A stretch of DNA of 64,000 nt from Portunus trituberculatus (GCF_017591435.1 NW_025541370.1:515488-579487); one strand, 5' to 3'. Counted from the stretch's first letter, positions 33,693-45,300 are shown. The notes: a model not told the origin generated them from the letters alone. Numbers and translations are program-made.

Positions 33693-35690
33693 CCACTTAG
33701 TTGTGGTGATGGAGGTGGTTGTAGTTGTGATGGTGATGGTGGTTGAGCTGTGATGGTAGTTGTAGTTGTGATGGTTGTGGACGTGGTTGTAGTTGTGATA
33801 GTGGTTGTAGCTGTGATGGTGGTGGAGGTGGTTCTAGCTGATGGTGGAGGTGGTGTAGTTGTGATGGTGGTGGAGGTGGTTGTAGTTGTGTTAGTGGTGG
33901 ATGTGGTTGTAGCTGTGATGGTAGTGGAGGTGGTTGTAGTTGTGATGGTGGTTGTAGTTGTGATGGAGGTAGAGTGGTTGTAGATGTGATGGTGGTGGAG
34001 GTGGTTGTAGTTGTGATGGTGGTTGTAGCTGTGATGGTGATTGTAGTTGTGATGGTGGTGGAGGTGGTTGTAGCTGTGATGGTGGTGGAGGTGGTTGTAG
34101 TTGTGATGGTGGTGGAGGTGGTTGTAGTTGTGATGGTGGTGGAGGTGGTTGTAGTTGTGGAGGTGGTTGTAGCTGTGATGGTGGTGAAGGTGGTTGTAGT
34201 TGTGATGGTGGTTGTAGCTGTGATGATGGTTGTAGTTGTGATGGTGGTGGAGGTGATTGCAGTTGTGATGGTGGTGGAGGTGGTTGTAGTTGTGATGGTG
34301 GTGGAGGTGATTGCAGTTGTGATGGTGGTGGAGGTGGTTGCAGTTGTGATGGTGGTGGAGGTGGTTGTAGTTGTGATGGTGGTGGAGATGGTTGTAGTTG
34401 TGATGGTGGTTGTAGTTGTGATGGTGGTTGTAGCTGTGATGGTGGTGGAGTTGGTTGTAGTTGGGATGGTGGTTGTAGCTGTGATAGTGGTTGTAGTTTT
34501 GATGGTGGTGGAGGTGATTGTAGTTATGATGGTGGTGGAGGTGGTTGTAGTTGTGATGGTGGTGGAGGTGGTTGTAGCTGTGATGGTGGTGGAGGTGGTT
34601 GTAGTTGGGATGGTGGTTGTAGCTGTGTTAGTGGTTGTAGTTGTGATGGTGGTGGAGGTGATTGTAGTTATGATGGTGGTGGAGGTGGTTGTAGTTGTGA
34701 TGGTGGTGGAGGTGGTTGTAGCTGTGATGGTGGTGGAGGTGGTTGTAGTTGGGATGGTGGTTGTAGCTGTGTTAGTGGTTGTAGTTGTGATGGTGGTTGT
34801 AGCTGTGATGATGGTTGTAGTTGTGATGGTGGTGGAGGTGATTGTAGTTATGATGGTGGTGGAGGTGGTTGTAGTTGTGATGGTGGTGGAGGTGGTTGTA
34901 GTTGGGATGGTGGTGGAGGTGGTTGTAGTTGGGATGGTGGTGGAGGTGGTTGTGGATGTGATGGTGGTTGTAGCTGTGATAGTGGTTGTAGTTGTGATGG
35001 TGGTGGAAGTGGTTGTAATTGTGAAGGTGGGGGAGGTTGTTGTAGTTGTGATGGTGGTTTTAGCTGTGATGGTGGAGGTGGTTGTAGTTGTGATGGTGGT
35101 TGTAGTTGTGAGGGTGGTTGTAGCTGTGATGGTGGTTGTAGTTGTGATGGTGGTGGAGGTGGTTGTAGCTGTGATGGTGGTTGTAGTTGTGATGGTGGTG
35201 GAGGTGGTTGTAGTTGTGATGGTGATTGTAGCTGTGATGGTGGTGGAGGTGGTTGTAGTTGTGATGGTGGTGGAGGTGGTTGTAGTTGTGATGGTGGTGG
35301 AGGTGGTTGTAGTTGGGATGGTGGTTGCAGTTGTGATGGTGGTGGAGGTGGTTGTAGTTGGGATGGTGGTTGCAGTTGTGATGGTGGTGGAGGTGGTTGT
35401 AGTTGTGATGGTGGTGGAGGTGGTTGTAGTTGTGATGGTGGTTGTAGCTGTGATGATGGTGGAGGTGGTTGTAGTTGTGATGGGGATGGAGGTGGTTGTA
35501 GTTGTGATGGTGGTTGTAGCTGTGATGGTGGTTGTAGTTGTGATGGTGGTGGAGGTGGTTGTAGCTGTGATGGTGGTTGTAGTTCTGATGGTGGTGGAGA
35601 TGGTTGTAGTTGTGATGGTGATTGTAATTGTGATGCTGGTTGTAGTTGTGATGGTGGTGGAGGTGGGTATGGTGGTGGTAGTTGTGGTTG
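33693..35690. repeat. GGTGGTTGTAGTTGTGAT minisatellite
   Basis: About 2 kb of 9-bp-multiple units, mainly the 18-bp GGTGGTTGTAGTTGTGAT and the 27-bp form with an added GGTGGAGGT. TGTAGTTGTGAT alternates with TGTAGCTGTGAT. Blocks of several hundred bp repeat at a higher order (for example the GATTGTAGTTATGATGG-containing blocks near 34510, 34662 and 34840). Poly-Val/Met translations and the minus-strand poly-Thr frame are artefacts. Confidence 0.95.
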
Positions 35691-36415
35691 TGGTGATAGT
35701 GGTGGTGGTGGTCATGATGGTGGTGATGGTTGTGGTGATAGTGGTGGTGGTGATGGTTGTGGTGATTGTGGTGGTTGTGGTGATAGTGGTGGTTGTAGTG
35801 ATAGTGGTGGTGATAGTGATGGTAGTGGTGACAGTGGTGGTTGTGGCGGTGGTGATGGTTGTGGTGGTAATGGTGGTTGTGGTGGTGTTGGTGGTGGAGG
35901 TTGTAGTGGTAGTGGTGGTGGTGATGGTAGTGGTGATAGTGGTGGTTGTGGTGATAGTGGTAATTGTGGTGGTGGTGATGGTTGTGGTGGTGGTGAAAGT
36001 TGTGGTGATGGTGGTGGTGGTGATGGTGGTAGTGGTTGTGGTGGTAGTGGTGGCGGTGATAGTAGTGGTGGTTTTGGTGGTAGTTGTGGTGGTGGTGGTG
36101 GTTGCGCTGGTGTTGGTGGTGGTGGTGGTGTTAGTGGTAGTGGTGATGATTGTGGTGATAGTGGTGGTTGTGGTGGTAGTCGTGGTGGTTGTGGTGGTTG
36201 CGGTGGTGGTGGTGGTGATGGTGGTGGTGGTTGTGGTGGTAGTAGTTGTGGTGATGGTAGTGGTGGTTGTGGTGGTAATGGTGGTGGTGATGGTAGTGGT
36301 GGTTGTGGTGATAGTGGTGGTTGTGGTGGTGGTGATGGTTGTGGTGGTGGTGATGGTTGTGGTGATAGTGGTGGTAGTGGTGGTGGTGATGGTAGTGGTG
36401 GTTGTAATATAAAGT
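35691..36415. repeat. GGT/TGGTGA-type triplet repeat
   Basis: Less regular (GGT)n with GTT, GAT and AGT triplets, ending at 36415 where the Ty3/gypsy element begins. Confidence 0.93.
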
Positions 36416-36417
36416 GA

Positions 36418-36666
36418 ATTGTTAATCTATTAAGTTCATGTTAGGTTCATGTATCTCGCTGAGCTCGAGCTTTGCTTCACAGCCCTCTTTAGCAGGTGAT
36501 AAGTTTGCCTGCCTTGCACTCACTGGTCAGTCGGCCTCTTGCTCTCTCTCCTCGAGCACTGTCAAGATTTAGTCGAATAAAGCCTAAGCTTGAAGGCTCT
36601 TCCTTGTCTTCTTACGGACATATAGAACAATTTATTCGACTACATCTTCTACTGGGACGAGCTACG
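36418..36666 (+). mobile_element. Leader or partial LTR of a Ty3/gypsy element
   Basis: Begins TGTTAATCTATTAAG at the edge of the triplet repeat and carries AATAAA at 36576-36581, followed by a T/C-rich stretch. It looks like the R-U5 end of an LTR plus leader (inference). No second LTR is present because the 3' half is missing. Confidence 0.4.
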
Positions 36667-37875
36667 ATGGAGAAGTTCCTTCGGCCTGAGAGGTTGGAAG
36701 CTCACCCCGACACCAGCCCTCTACAGTGGCAGCATTGGTTCAGCACATTCACCAATTTCCTGCAATCCATCGAGCAACCGTCTGATACTACTAAGTTCCG
36801 GCTCCTCATCAACTATGTGTCTCCCTCAGTATACTCTTACATCGCGGATTGCAAGACCTACGACGAAGCTATCAAGACTCTACAAGCTGTATTTGTAAAA
36901 CCTACTAGTGAAGTGTTTGCTCGTCATCAGTTGGCCACCAGGAAACAACAGGGTAGTGAATCCGTAGACCAGTATGTGCTAGCACTCAAGCTAATGGCCA
37001 AAGACTGTGCGTTTAAGGCCGTTACTGCCGAAAAGTATGCTGAAGAGGCCGTGCGTGACTCATTTAGCTCTGGTCTCTCCTCTTCTGTCATTCGTCAGCG
37101 GCTGTTAGAAAAGCTGTCCCTCACCCTTGAAGAAGCCGTTCAACAAGCTCGCAGCTTGGAACTGGCACAACACAACGCTGATAAGTATGCTCTCTCTTCC
37201 TCCGACTGTCATTCCACGGCTGTAGCTGTTACCGACCCTCGAGTGTTTAATGATAGTGAGGAAGTTACGGCTTCAGCTAAAACCACTGCTGCTACGAAAA
37301 ATTGTTTCTATTGTGGGCGCTCCCTACATCCTCGCTACACTTGTCCTGCTCGCAACGCTACTTGCCACAAGTGTGGGAGGAAAGGCCACTATGCTAGTGT
37401 TTGCCAGGCTGGAGCGGGGCGGAACAGGCCTGGTACTTCCGCGGCGATTGTGTCGTCCATGACTACGAGTGCTGCTTCGACTTCACCCATTCGCTGTGCG
37501 ACGACACCTGCTGACATCAATGAGGTACGAGTTGAAGCACTGGTTGATAGTGGTAGTACTTCGAGCTTCATTAATCCTAAAGTTGCTTCACGCTTCACCA
37601 CTACCTCTTCCAAGGACACTATTTCCATGGCCTCTTCTTCCCTCGCTGCTGTCACTGAAGGTCATTGTTTTGTGAATATCAAAGTAATGGAAAAAGAATA
37701 CAAGTTGTTTGAACTCTCTTTGCTTCCTGATCTTTGCGCTGATGTTGTTTTAGGGCAAGATTTCATGAAACTGCACAAGTCTGTGGAATTTACTCTTCTG
37801 GGATCACGGCCTAAACTTACGATCTGTGGGATCACAAAAATGAACCTCCGTGCTCCTAGTCTTTTCCCAATCTAA
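36667..37875 (+). CDS. Ty3/gypsy gag and protease
   Basis: 402 codons, starting MEKFLRPERLEAHPDTSP. The capsid-like region (about residues 10-200; WQHWFSTFTNFLQS, YDEAIKTLQAVFVKP) is followed by two CCHC zinc knuckles (CFYCGRSLHPRYTC at about residue 213; CHKCGRKGHYASVC at about residue 233). An aspartic protease comes next, with ALVDSGSTSSFI (about residue 294) and the closing hydrophobic-GQD-type motif DVVLGQDFM. The frame is intact. An upstream in-frame extension to 36496 exists, but the ATG at 36667 starts at the conserved gag sequence. RT follows in another frame. Confidence 0.8.
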   Translation: MEKFLRPERLEAHPDTSPLQWQHWFSTFTNFLQSIEQPSDTTKFRLLINYVSPSVYSYIADCKTYDEAIKTLQAVFVKPTSEVFARHQLATRKQQGSESVDQYVLALKLMAKDCAFKAVTAEKYAEEAVRDSFSSGLSSSVIRQRLLEKLSLTLEEAVQQARSLELAQHNADKYALSSSDCHSTAVAVTDPRVFNDSEEVTASAKTTAATKNCFYCGRSLHPRYTCPARNATCHKCGRKGHYASVCQAGAGRNRPGTSAAIVSSMTTSAASTSPIRCATTPADINEVRVEALVDSGSTSSFINPKVASRFTTTSSKDTISMASSSLAAVTEGHCFVNIKVMEKEYKLFELSLLPDLCADVVLGQDFMKLHKSVEFTLLGSRPKLTICGITKMNLRAPSLFPI

Positions 37876-38428
37876 CCAGTGATTGCAGACCCGTCGCCAC
37901 TCCAACACGTCGCCATTCCAGCACTGACTCTACCTTCATCCGGAAAGAGGTCGATGCACCTCTACGTGAGGGCACCATTGAGAAAAGCCAGTCTCCTTGG
38001 CGAGCACAGGTATTGGTGACCAGCGATGAACGACATAAAAAGCGTATGGTGGTAGATTATTCCAGGACCATTAATCGTTACACCCTTTTGGATGCTTACC
38101 CCATACCTAGAATTGATGAACTTGTCCATAAGCTAGCGAAGTACCGTGTTTTTAGCAAGCTGGATATGAGAAGTGCTTACCACCAAGTTCCCTTGAAGGA
38201 AGATGAGAAGCTCTATACTGCTTTTGAAGCTGATGGTCAACTATTCCAATTTACCAGAATACCCTTTGGTCTGACGAATGCCGTGTCTGCTTATCAGCGC
38301 ACCATCAACACGTTGATATCTGATAATCGGCTGACTGACACCTTTGCTTACATCGACGACCTCATTATAGGAGGAATGAACCAAGAGGACCATGACGAGT
38401 ACCTCGCTGTACAATGCCTTAAAAGATA
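37876..38428 (+). pseudogene. Ty3/gypsy RT, truncated after the catalytic box
   Basis: In a different frame from gag-protease: FIRKEVDAPLREGTIEKSQS, SPWRAQVLV, KRMVVDYSRTIN, FSKLDMRSAYHQVPL, FTRIPFGLTNAVSAYQR and the catalytic AYIDD (YIDD at 38349-38360). After EYLAVQCLKR it stops and the downstream sequence is unrelated. RT thumb, RNase H and integrase are therefore missing. Confidence 0.85.
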
Positions 38429-38429
38429 G

Positions 38430-38775
38430 CTCAGACTCCGTGAAATGTGATAAAATACTCGCTTGACTTTCCAAGACGTTTTAGGAAAGTTATTGTTGAA
38501 AATCTTATACTTTTAACGTAATTAATTTTGACACTTTTTAAAAACTAGTTGAGCTCGAGATATTTTGATATTTTGAAAATTAGTAGTTTTTATTTATAAC
38601 GTCATAAAATGTCATGCATTTGGCCATGGCTTCGTTTTTTCTAAAAGTCATTTTTTAAATCGTAATTTGGCTGAGTCATCCCCGTTCCCGTTCTCTTTGA
38701 TGACCACAGCCCAGTGGTGACTCATCATACCACCGGGCTGGCACCTCTTTTCCAACACCCCAGTTCGTCAATATT
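38430..38775. other. Unassigned AT-rich sequence
   Basis: No supported feature; lies between the truncated gypsy element and a local duplication. Confidence 0.4.
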
Positions 38776-38975
38776 TTGCCTAATATTTAATGATTTCTAC
38801 GTGTCTTCGTGTGCTTCTAGGTTCAGGTGTGTAGATATTGGTAGCAGAAGGAGGAAGAAGAGGAGCAGTCAAGCCACAGTACTTAAGTTACCCTTCATTT
38901 CCACAATATTTTGTCTAACATCTAGTGTTTTGATGTGTTTCTAGGCTCAGGCGTGTAGATGGAAGCAATAGAAGG
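38776..38975. repeat. Imperfect direct duplication (about 85 bp)
   Basis: 38776-38860 and 38903-38980 share CAATATTTTG(C/T)CTAA, TGTGCTTCTAGG / TGTGTTTCTAGG and CAGG(T/C)GTGTAGAT, followed by purine-rich GAAGGAGGAAGAAG. Confidence 0.7.
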
Positions 38976-39059
38976 AAGACGAAGGAGAAACAATGGAGGA
39001 GGATGAAAAAGAAATGAGAAATAGAAGCGGAATAGAAGGGGCCAATGTGTAATATTTAG

Positions 39060-39885
39060 GTAAGTGTCCCTTTTAATCTTAACGTTCTTTATAATGCATA
39101 CTGTTGGTTTTGGGATATATTTGGAGTGTTTCAAGTGTATTCAGTAGTGTTGCAGGGTGTTATGAACATTTTTTAGGTGCATTTTGTGTGTTTTAGGCCT
39201 TTTATGTATATTTTACGTACATTGAGTATATGGATTGAGATGTGTTTCAGTACGAGTATTTGCATGTTTTGAATGTGTTTTGGGAGCATTATAAGAGGTT
39301 TTGAGTGTTTTTGGGTTAATTTTGAGTGTTTTAAGCTGTGTGATTGTGTGTTAAGTCTTTTGGATGTGTGTGGGGGGTGATTTGGGTATATATTTGGTGT
39401 TTCTAGTGAGTCTTAGGTGTGTTTGGGTGCATTTTGAGAGGTTGCATGGCTTTTTGAGTGTGGCAGGGGTCATATTGAGTGTTGTAAGTTATTTGGGTGA
39501 GTGGGGGTTATTTTGGTTTATATTGGGTGTTTCTAGTGAGTGTTAGGTGTGTCTTGGTGCATTTTGAGGTGTTGCATAGTGTTTTGAGTGTGTTTTATGT
39601 TAGTTTTGAGTGTTTTGAATGGTTTGGGTGTGTGTGGGGGTGATTTGGGTGTCTTTTGAGGTGTTGCTTGGTTTTATGAATGTGTTTTGGGTTAGTTTTG
39701 AGTGTTGTAAGTGGTTTGTGTGTGTATTTGGGTGGTTTGGGATGAATTTGGTGATACTGGGTGTTTTTAGTGAGTTTTAGGTGTATCTGTGGACATTTTG
39801 AGATGTTGCGTCGTGTTTTGAGTGTGTTTTAGGTTAGTTTTGAGTGTTTTAAGTGGTTTGGGTGTGCACCAATATATATATCCCA
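39060..39885. repeat. G/T-rich minisatellite
   Basis: Degenerate TTTTGAGTGTTTT units with a longer period of about 117-130 bp, marked by TTCTAGTGAGT at 39401, 39531 and (as TTTTAGTGAG) 39765, and by GTTGCATAGTGTTTTGAG-like phrases. The same sequence type reappears at 45123-45300, right of the second gap. Confidence 0.8.
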
Positions 39886-40500
39886 TGTTGGGAACCGCCT
39901 TGTCGTGGTGGGGGGGCTTGCGTGCCCCTGTGACCTGGCAAGCTAGGCTAGAGGGGGCTTAGGCCCCTGCTCTGCCATTTCGAGGGGGAAAGGGCTACCC
40001 ATGCTAGTAAGGTCGCCAGTGAGGGGCCAGACTAAATGGTTCCTACGTAGGCTGCCGGTGGACCAGCGGAGCCACCCTCTGGAGGGATCGCCCAATAGGA
40101 GCCGTTCTGTGCTGGATGGTTGGGTGTCCAGGCTGGGATGCTTTGGGAGGGGGGTTTCAGCTCTTTCATGGACAAACATTCGCATCATGTGGGGCCTTTT
40201 TTTTTAAACGACTGGTCCGCATGGGGACGAGGTACCCCGTCCACGGCAGCCAGCGCTCGCTCCCATTGTAGTCCCAGTAGGTGGTTTCCCTTGCCCCTGG
40301 AGCTAATTTTTGTGTAACTTTATACATATGGTTAAACACAAAAACTATCAGGTTCTCGTGAGGTGGCTGACCTGGCCCGCGAGACGTCATCTTCAGGTCT
40401 GAGTAGAAAGGAGGATTCCCCTCCACAAGTGCCTCCCCACAGTTTCCTGCTCTGGGAGTCCTTCTGAGGGACGTATCTCTGCTGGTTTGGATTCCCTTTT

Positions 40501-41608
40501 GATGGTAAATGTAAATCCATCTTTTTCTTATCACGCCTTGCACTCCCTTCTCAAGGTGTATGGCACGGTTCTCCGTATTCGACTTGTTTAAGGACTTTCC
40601 GTCTAACCGCTGCTATGTAACGTTTCTGTCATGCGATGAAGCCCGTTTGGCTGTAGAACATGTAGCATCCCTGCCCCTTGCTGGCTCTGGCTTTAAGACA
40701 GAACTTCTCCACTCTCGCAATATTTCGGACAGTGACACGGACTACATCCCAAATCTTTTTGACCACCATTCAGAGAATTCAGTTCCTGAAGTTCGCCAGA
40801 TCCCACCTTCACATTGGTTTGTGGTGTACTACAGAAATGGGCGCGGGAATTTCATCCATGGCTCCCGGTACTTGTCCAAAGCGATCGGCACGATTCCTGA
40901 GGGAATCTGAAGAAATACAGGAAGGGGTGCTCGTGGAGCTAAAGATATTACGCAGGCAAGGATGTTAGAACATCTCCCATGCCCTACTGAGAGCATGTTT
41001 GAGACTGTGAAGGCTCATCCCACCTTTAATTATAGTAAAGGTTGTGTGTACAGTCAGGATCTTTACGAATTTCCGGAAGAGGAAATACTGGCTATGTGTC
41101 CTAACTCAGTCCAGAAGGTGACTAAGATGAGGAATTCTACCAACATGGTCCTTCTCACCTTCTTTGGTTCCACCCTCCCAGACCGTGTTCATATCGGTCC
41201 TATCAATCTTAGGGTGAGGCGTTTTGTTTCTCGCCCTCTTCAGTGTTTCTCATGCTATGGGTACGGTCACGGAAAAACCTCATGTAAGGAAGCTTCTCGA
41301 TGTGGTAATTGCTCTGCACTAGATTCACACTCTGAGGAGCATTGCAATCCTGCTGCTTATTGTTTCCATTGCCGTGATGCTCATCAGGTACATTCCAGGC
41401 AATGCCCCAGGTATCGCCTGGAGCAGGACATTTTACAGCTTGCTAACTCTCAGTTCATCAGCCTTGGTAGTGCCCGCCGCGAACTCCTGTACCGCCAGAA
41501 GGACGGTACTGGTACGACATCCTATGCTTCATTGGCCGCTCGCTCTTCAGCTGAGTCTGCCGGTCCGAAGACAACTCCTGCTACCTCTCGCTCTGTTGGG
41601 GCGGGACC
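40501..41608 (+). pseudogene. LINE copy B ORF1 (gag-like, CCHC knuckles)
   Basis: RRM-like N terminus (FPSNRCYVTFLSCDEARL), a middle region (FPEEEILAMCPNSVQKVTK, LPDRVHIGPINLRV) and Cys/His knuckles at about 41240-41415: CFSCYGYGHGKTSC, CGNCSALDSHSEEHC, CFHCRDAHQVHSRQC. A 5-bp deletion near 40590, compared with copy A, and a stop near 40908 break the frame. Confidence 0.8.
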
Positions 41609-43681
41609 TGAGGAGGTATTATGCTGATTTTCCCTGGAATGATTATTGCTTCCGTGTCAGAGACCCATCTCTTTGTGCTGAACGCATAACAGAGGTGTTA
41701 GTATCTGGCATGGAGGCGTACATTCCTCATTCTTTTTCTCAACCTAAACCTTCTAAACCTTGGTTTAACTCAGCCTGTTCTCGTGCTATACATGATAGAG
41801 AGGTTGCCCACAAAAGGTACTTGAGCCTTCCATCTCCTGAATCTCATGCACTTTATATCTCTGCCCGGAATCATGCCAAGTCTGTTCTTCAACTTGCCAA
41901 ACACTCTTTCATAAATAGGAAATGTCAAAATCTTTCAAACTCAAACTCTCCTCGTGACTTCTGGCATCTAGCCAAAACATCTCAAATAACTTCACTTCTT
42001 CATCTTTCCTCCTTTATTTCATCCTGATGGCACCACTGCCATCTCTTCTGTCTCTAAAGCTGAACTCTTTTCTCAAACCTTTGCTCACAACTCCACCTTG
42101 GACGATTCTGGGCTTGTCCTCCTCTCCTCCTCCCTCTGACTATTTCATGTCTACAATCAAAATTCTTCGTAATGATGTTTTCCATGCCCTTGCTGGCCTA
42201 AACCCTCGGAAGGCTTATGGACCTGATGGGGTCCCTCCTATTGTTCTCAAAAACTGTGCTTCTGTGCTTGCACCTTGCCTGGCCAAACTCTTCCAACTTT
42301 GTCTATCGACTTCTACCTTTCCTTCCTGCTGGAAGTTCGCCTACATTCAGCCTGTTCCTAAAAAGGGTGACCGTTCTAACCCCTCAAACTACCGTCCTAT
42401 AGCTTTAATCTCTTGCTTGTCTAAAGTTTTTGAATCTATCCTGAATAGGAAGATTCTCAAACATCTGTCACTTCACAATCTTCTGTCTGATCGCCAGTAT
42501 GGCTTCCGTCAAGGTCGCTCTACTGGTGATCTTCTGGCTTTCCTTACTGAGTCTTGGTCATCCTCTTTAGAGATTTCGGTGAAACTTTTGCTGTTGCGTT
42601 AGACATATCAAAAGCTTTTGATAGAGTCTGGCATAAAGCTTTGATTTCAAAACTGCCCTCCTACGGCTTCTATCCTTCTCTCTGCAACTTTATCTCAAGT
42701 TTCCTTTCCGACCGCTCTATTGCTGCTGTGGTAGACGGCTACTGTTCTTCTCCTAAACCTATTAATAGTGGTGTTCCTCAGGGTTCTGTCCTGTCACCCA
42801 CTCTTTCTATTATTCATTAATGACCTTCTTAACCAAACTTCTTGCCCTATCCACTCCTACGCTGATGATACCACCCTACATCTTTCCACGTTCTTTCAGA
42901 GACGTCCAACCCTTCAGGAAATCAACAGATCACGCGGGACGCCACGGAACGCCTGACTTCCGATCTTTCTAAGATTTCCGATTGGGGCAGAGAAAATCTA
43001 GTAGTTTTCAATGCCTCAAAACTCAATTCCTCCATCTATCAACTCGACACAACCTTCCAGACAACTATCCTCTTCTTCAATGACACTCAACTGTCTCCTC
43101 TTCCACAATGAATATCCTCGGTCTGTCCTTTGCTCATAATCTTAACTGGAAACTTCACATCTCATCTCTTGCTAAAACAGCTTCTATGAAATTAGGTGTT
43201 CTGAGGCGTCTCCGACAGTTTTTCTCGCCCTCCAACTGCTTACTCTGTATAAGGGCCTTATCCGTCCCTGTATGGAGTACTCTTCGCATGTTTGGGGGTT
43301 CCAGTCACACAGCTTTGCTTGATAGGGTGGAATCGAAAGCTCTTCGTCTCATCAACTCCTCCTCTGACTAACTGTCTTCAGTCTCTTTCTCACCGCCGAA
43401 ATGTTGCATCCCTTTCTATATTTTATCGCTATTTTCATGGTAACTGTTCTACTGATCTTGCTAACTGCATGCCTCCTCCTCCTGCGGCCACGCTGCACAA
43501 GGCTTTCTTCTTCCTCTCATCCCTATTCTGTCCAACTCTCTAATGCAAGAGTTAACCAGTACGCTCAATCATTCATCCCTTTCACTGGTAAACTCTGGAA
43601 CTCCCTCCCTGCATCTGTATTTCCGAATTCCTACAACTTGTCTTCTTTTAAGAGGGAGGTATCGAGGCATTTGCTCCCCTA
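41609..43681 (+). pseudogene. LINE copy B ORF2 (RT and C terminus)
   Basis: Linker LRRYYADFPWNDYCFRV, then RT blocks AYGPDGVPPIVLKNC, KKGDRSNPSNYRPIALI, DRQYGFRQGRSTGDLL, ALDISKAFDRVWHKAL, SGVPQGSVLSPTL and catalytic YADD at 42858-42869. The C-terminal region (ILGLSFAHNLNWKLHI, ALRLINS, FTGKLWNSLPASVFPNSY) ends at about 43681. Frameshifts near 42000, 42080-42160, 42555, 42815 and 42945 inactivate it. Confidence 0.85.
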
Positions 43682-43784
43682 ATTCTGGCTGACGGTTTTG
43701 GCACTTTTGAACTCTTTGGAGAGCCAGCGCTCAAGTGGGCCTTTTTTTCTTTCTTTTTTTTGCCCTTGGCTGGCCTTCTTCCCT

Positions 43785-43817
43785 ACGTAAAATAAATAAA
43801 TAAATAAATGTCCGATA
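43785..43817 (+). repeat. (AAAT)n tail of LINE copy B
   Basis: AAATAAATAAATAAAT directly joins the start of the next LINE fragment (ATGTCCGATAAC). Confidence 0.8.
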
Positions 43818-44622
43818 ACTCAGTTGAGTCAGCTGCAAGAAGCGACGAGAATAATATGGACTTGACCAAACTAACCCATGTAGTGGATGTCCATTTGCCT
43901 CCTGCATCGCCTAAGCCTTTGAAGGGCATGACCAAACGGCACCGCGGCTCTGCGGAGTTGTTAGATTTAGCTTAGCCTAAGCAGTCTAAGGTTTCTCCCG
44001 GTGCACATAATCGTGAGTCCTCCTGGGACCGCTCTGCTAGGGTAGCTCCAGTAGTTTCTGCTCAGCCTCCTGTGACATCCTCTGTCTCAGATCGGGCTTC
44101 TTGTGATGAGGATGGTCTTAGCATGGAGACGTCTGATGATATTGTCACAGCTGCCCCTCGTGGACCAACTGTGTCAAAAAGCGCTGCCCAGCCTGACCCT
44201 CGTCCTCCGATGACCGGTAGGTGTGATGATGGTTCGCATCACTCACCGGCAGGCCGAAAGGCAGCGGTCCAACGACCCGGCACATCACAACTCCCGGTGT
44301 CTTCTCGTCGCTTGAATATTTGTAGTCAGGTGAGTCACGGGGCAGTCCCTTCAAAAGGCTCGCCCGTCCACTGCACCTAAATAGTCATCTTCAAGCTTCT
44401 ACAGTGGAACTGTAGAGGCCTTCGCGCCTCGTGCGGGGAACTCCGAGCTTTGCTGTCGGAGTTCTCTCCAGCCTGTGTAGCTCTACAAGAGACTATGCTA
44501 GGTGATAGTACTTATTCTAATCCTCCTGGCTATCGTGCCTTTTTTAGCACCTTTCCTGACCAGGGCCACCACGGTGGCACAGCTATTCTAGTCCGTCAGG
44601 ATATACCTGTTATCCCGGTACA
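43808..44622 (+). pseudogene. LINE fragment D: ORF1 C terminus and start of endonuclease
   Basis: An open frame from MSDNSVESAARSDENN through a stop at about 43972, then on to SQVSHGAVPSKGSPVHCT, is followed 3 bp later by ORF2: FKLLQWNCRGLRA, ALLSEFSPACVALQE, GGTAILVRQDIPV. The WNCRG and LQET-type motifs are the first two endonuclease blocks. The fragment is cut by the gap. It covers just the part that copy B lacks. Confidence 0.75.
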
Positions 44623-45122
44623 NNNNNNNNNNNNNNNNNNNNNNNNNNNNNNNNNNNNNNNNNNNNNNNNNNNNNNNNNNNNNNNNNNNNNNNNNNNNNN
44701 NNNNNNNNNNNNNNNNNNNNNNNNNNNNNNNNNNNNNNNNNNNNNNNNNNNNNNNNNNNNNNNNNNNNNNNNNNNNNNNNNNNNNNNNNNNNNNNNNNNN
44801 NNNNNNNNNNNNNNNNNNNNNNNNNNNNNNNNNNNNNNNNNNNNNNNNNNNNNNNNNNNNNNNNNNNNNNNNNNNNNNNNNNNNNNNNNNNNNNNNNNNN
44901 NNNNNNNNNNNNNNNNNNNNNNNNNNNNNNNNNNNNNNNNNNNNNNNNNNNNNNNNNNNNNNNNNNNNNNNNNNNNNNNNNNNNNNNNNNNNNNNNNNNN
45001 NNNNNNNNNNNNNNNNNNNNNNNNNNNNNNNNNNNNNNNNNNNNNNNNNNNNNNNNNNNNNNNNNNNNNNNNNNNNNNNNNNNNNNNNNNNNNNNNNNNN
45101 NNNNNNNNNNNNNNNNNNNNNN
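44623..45122. other. Assembly gap (500 N)
   Basis: Exactly 500 N; true size unknown. It separates the endonuclease start from G/T-rich minisatellite. Confidence 0.99.
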
Positions 45123-45300
45123 TGGGGGTTTGGGTGTGTTTTGAGGTTTTTTGTGGTGTTTGGGGTGAAAGAGTGTGTTTTTGGGGTGTTTGAGTGTTTT
45201 GGGGATTTGGGATATTTGGGTGTGTGTTTAGGGATGTTTTTGGGGGTGTTTTGAGTGTTCTTTGGATGTGTTTGGGTGATGTTTCGATGCATCTTCAAAC
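45123..45300. repeat. G/T-rich minisatellite, second block
   Basis: TTTGGGTGTGTTTTGAGG-type units like those at 39060-39885. Confidence 0.8.

Larger units (their letters stand above)
39890..43809 (+). mobile_element. Jockey-like LINE copy B (best copy, internally deleted)
   Basis: Begins GGGAACCGCCTTGTCGTGGT like copy A and ends in CCTACGTAAAATAAATAAATAAAT. It contains a GC-rich 5' UTR, ORF1 (RRM-like part and three zinc knuckles), then directly the RT part of ORF2. The join lies at about 41608, where ORF1 (SVGAGP) runs into the ORF2 linker (LRRYYADFPWND). All of ORF1's C terminus and the endonuclease domain are missing. Confidence 0.85.

Noticed and set aside
32590..36412. Long poly-Pro/His/Thr and poly-Val/Met frames, up to 812 codons
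   Set aside because: Products of triplet-based repeats that stay open in several frames on both strands; no unique sequence, signal or splice context.
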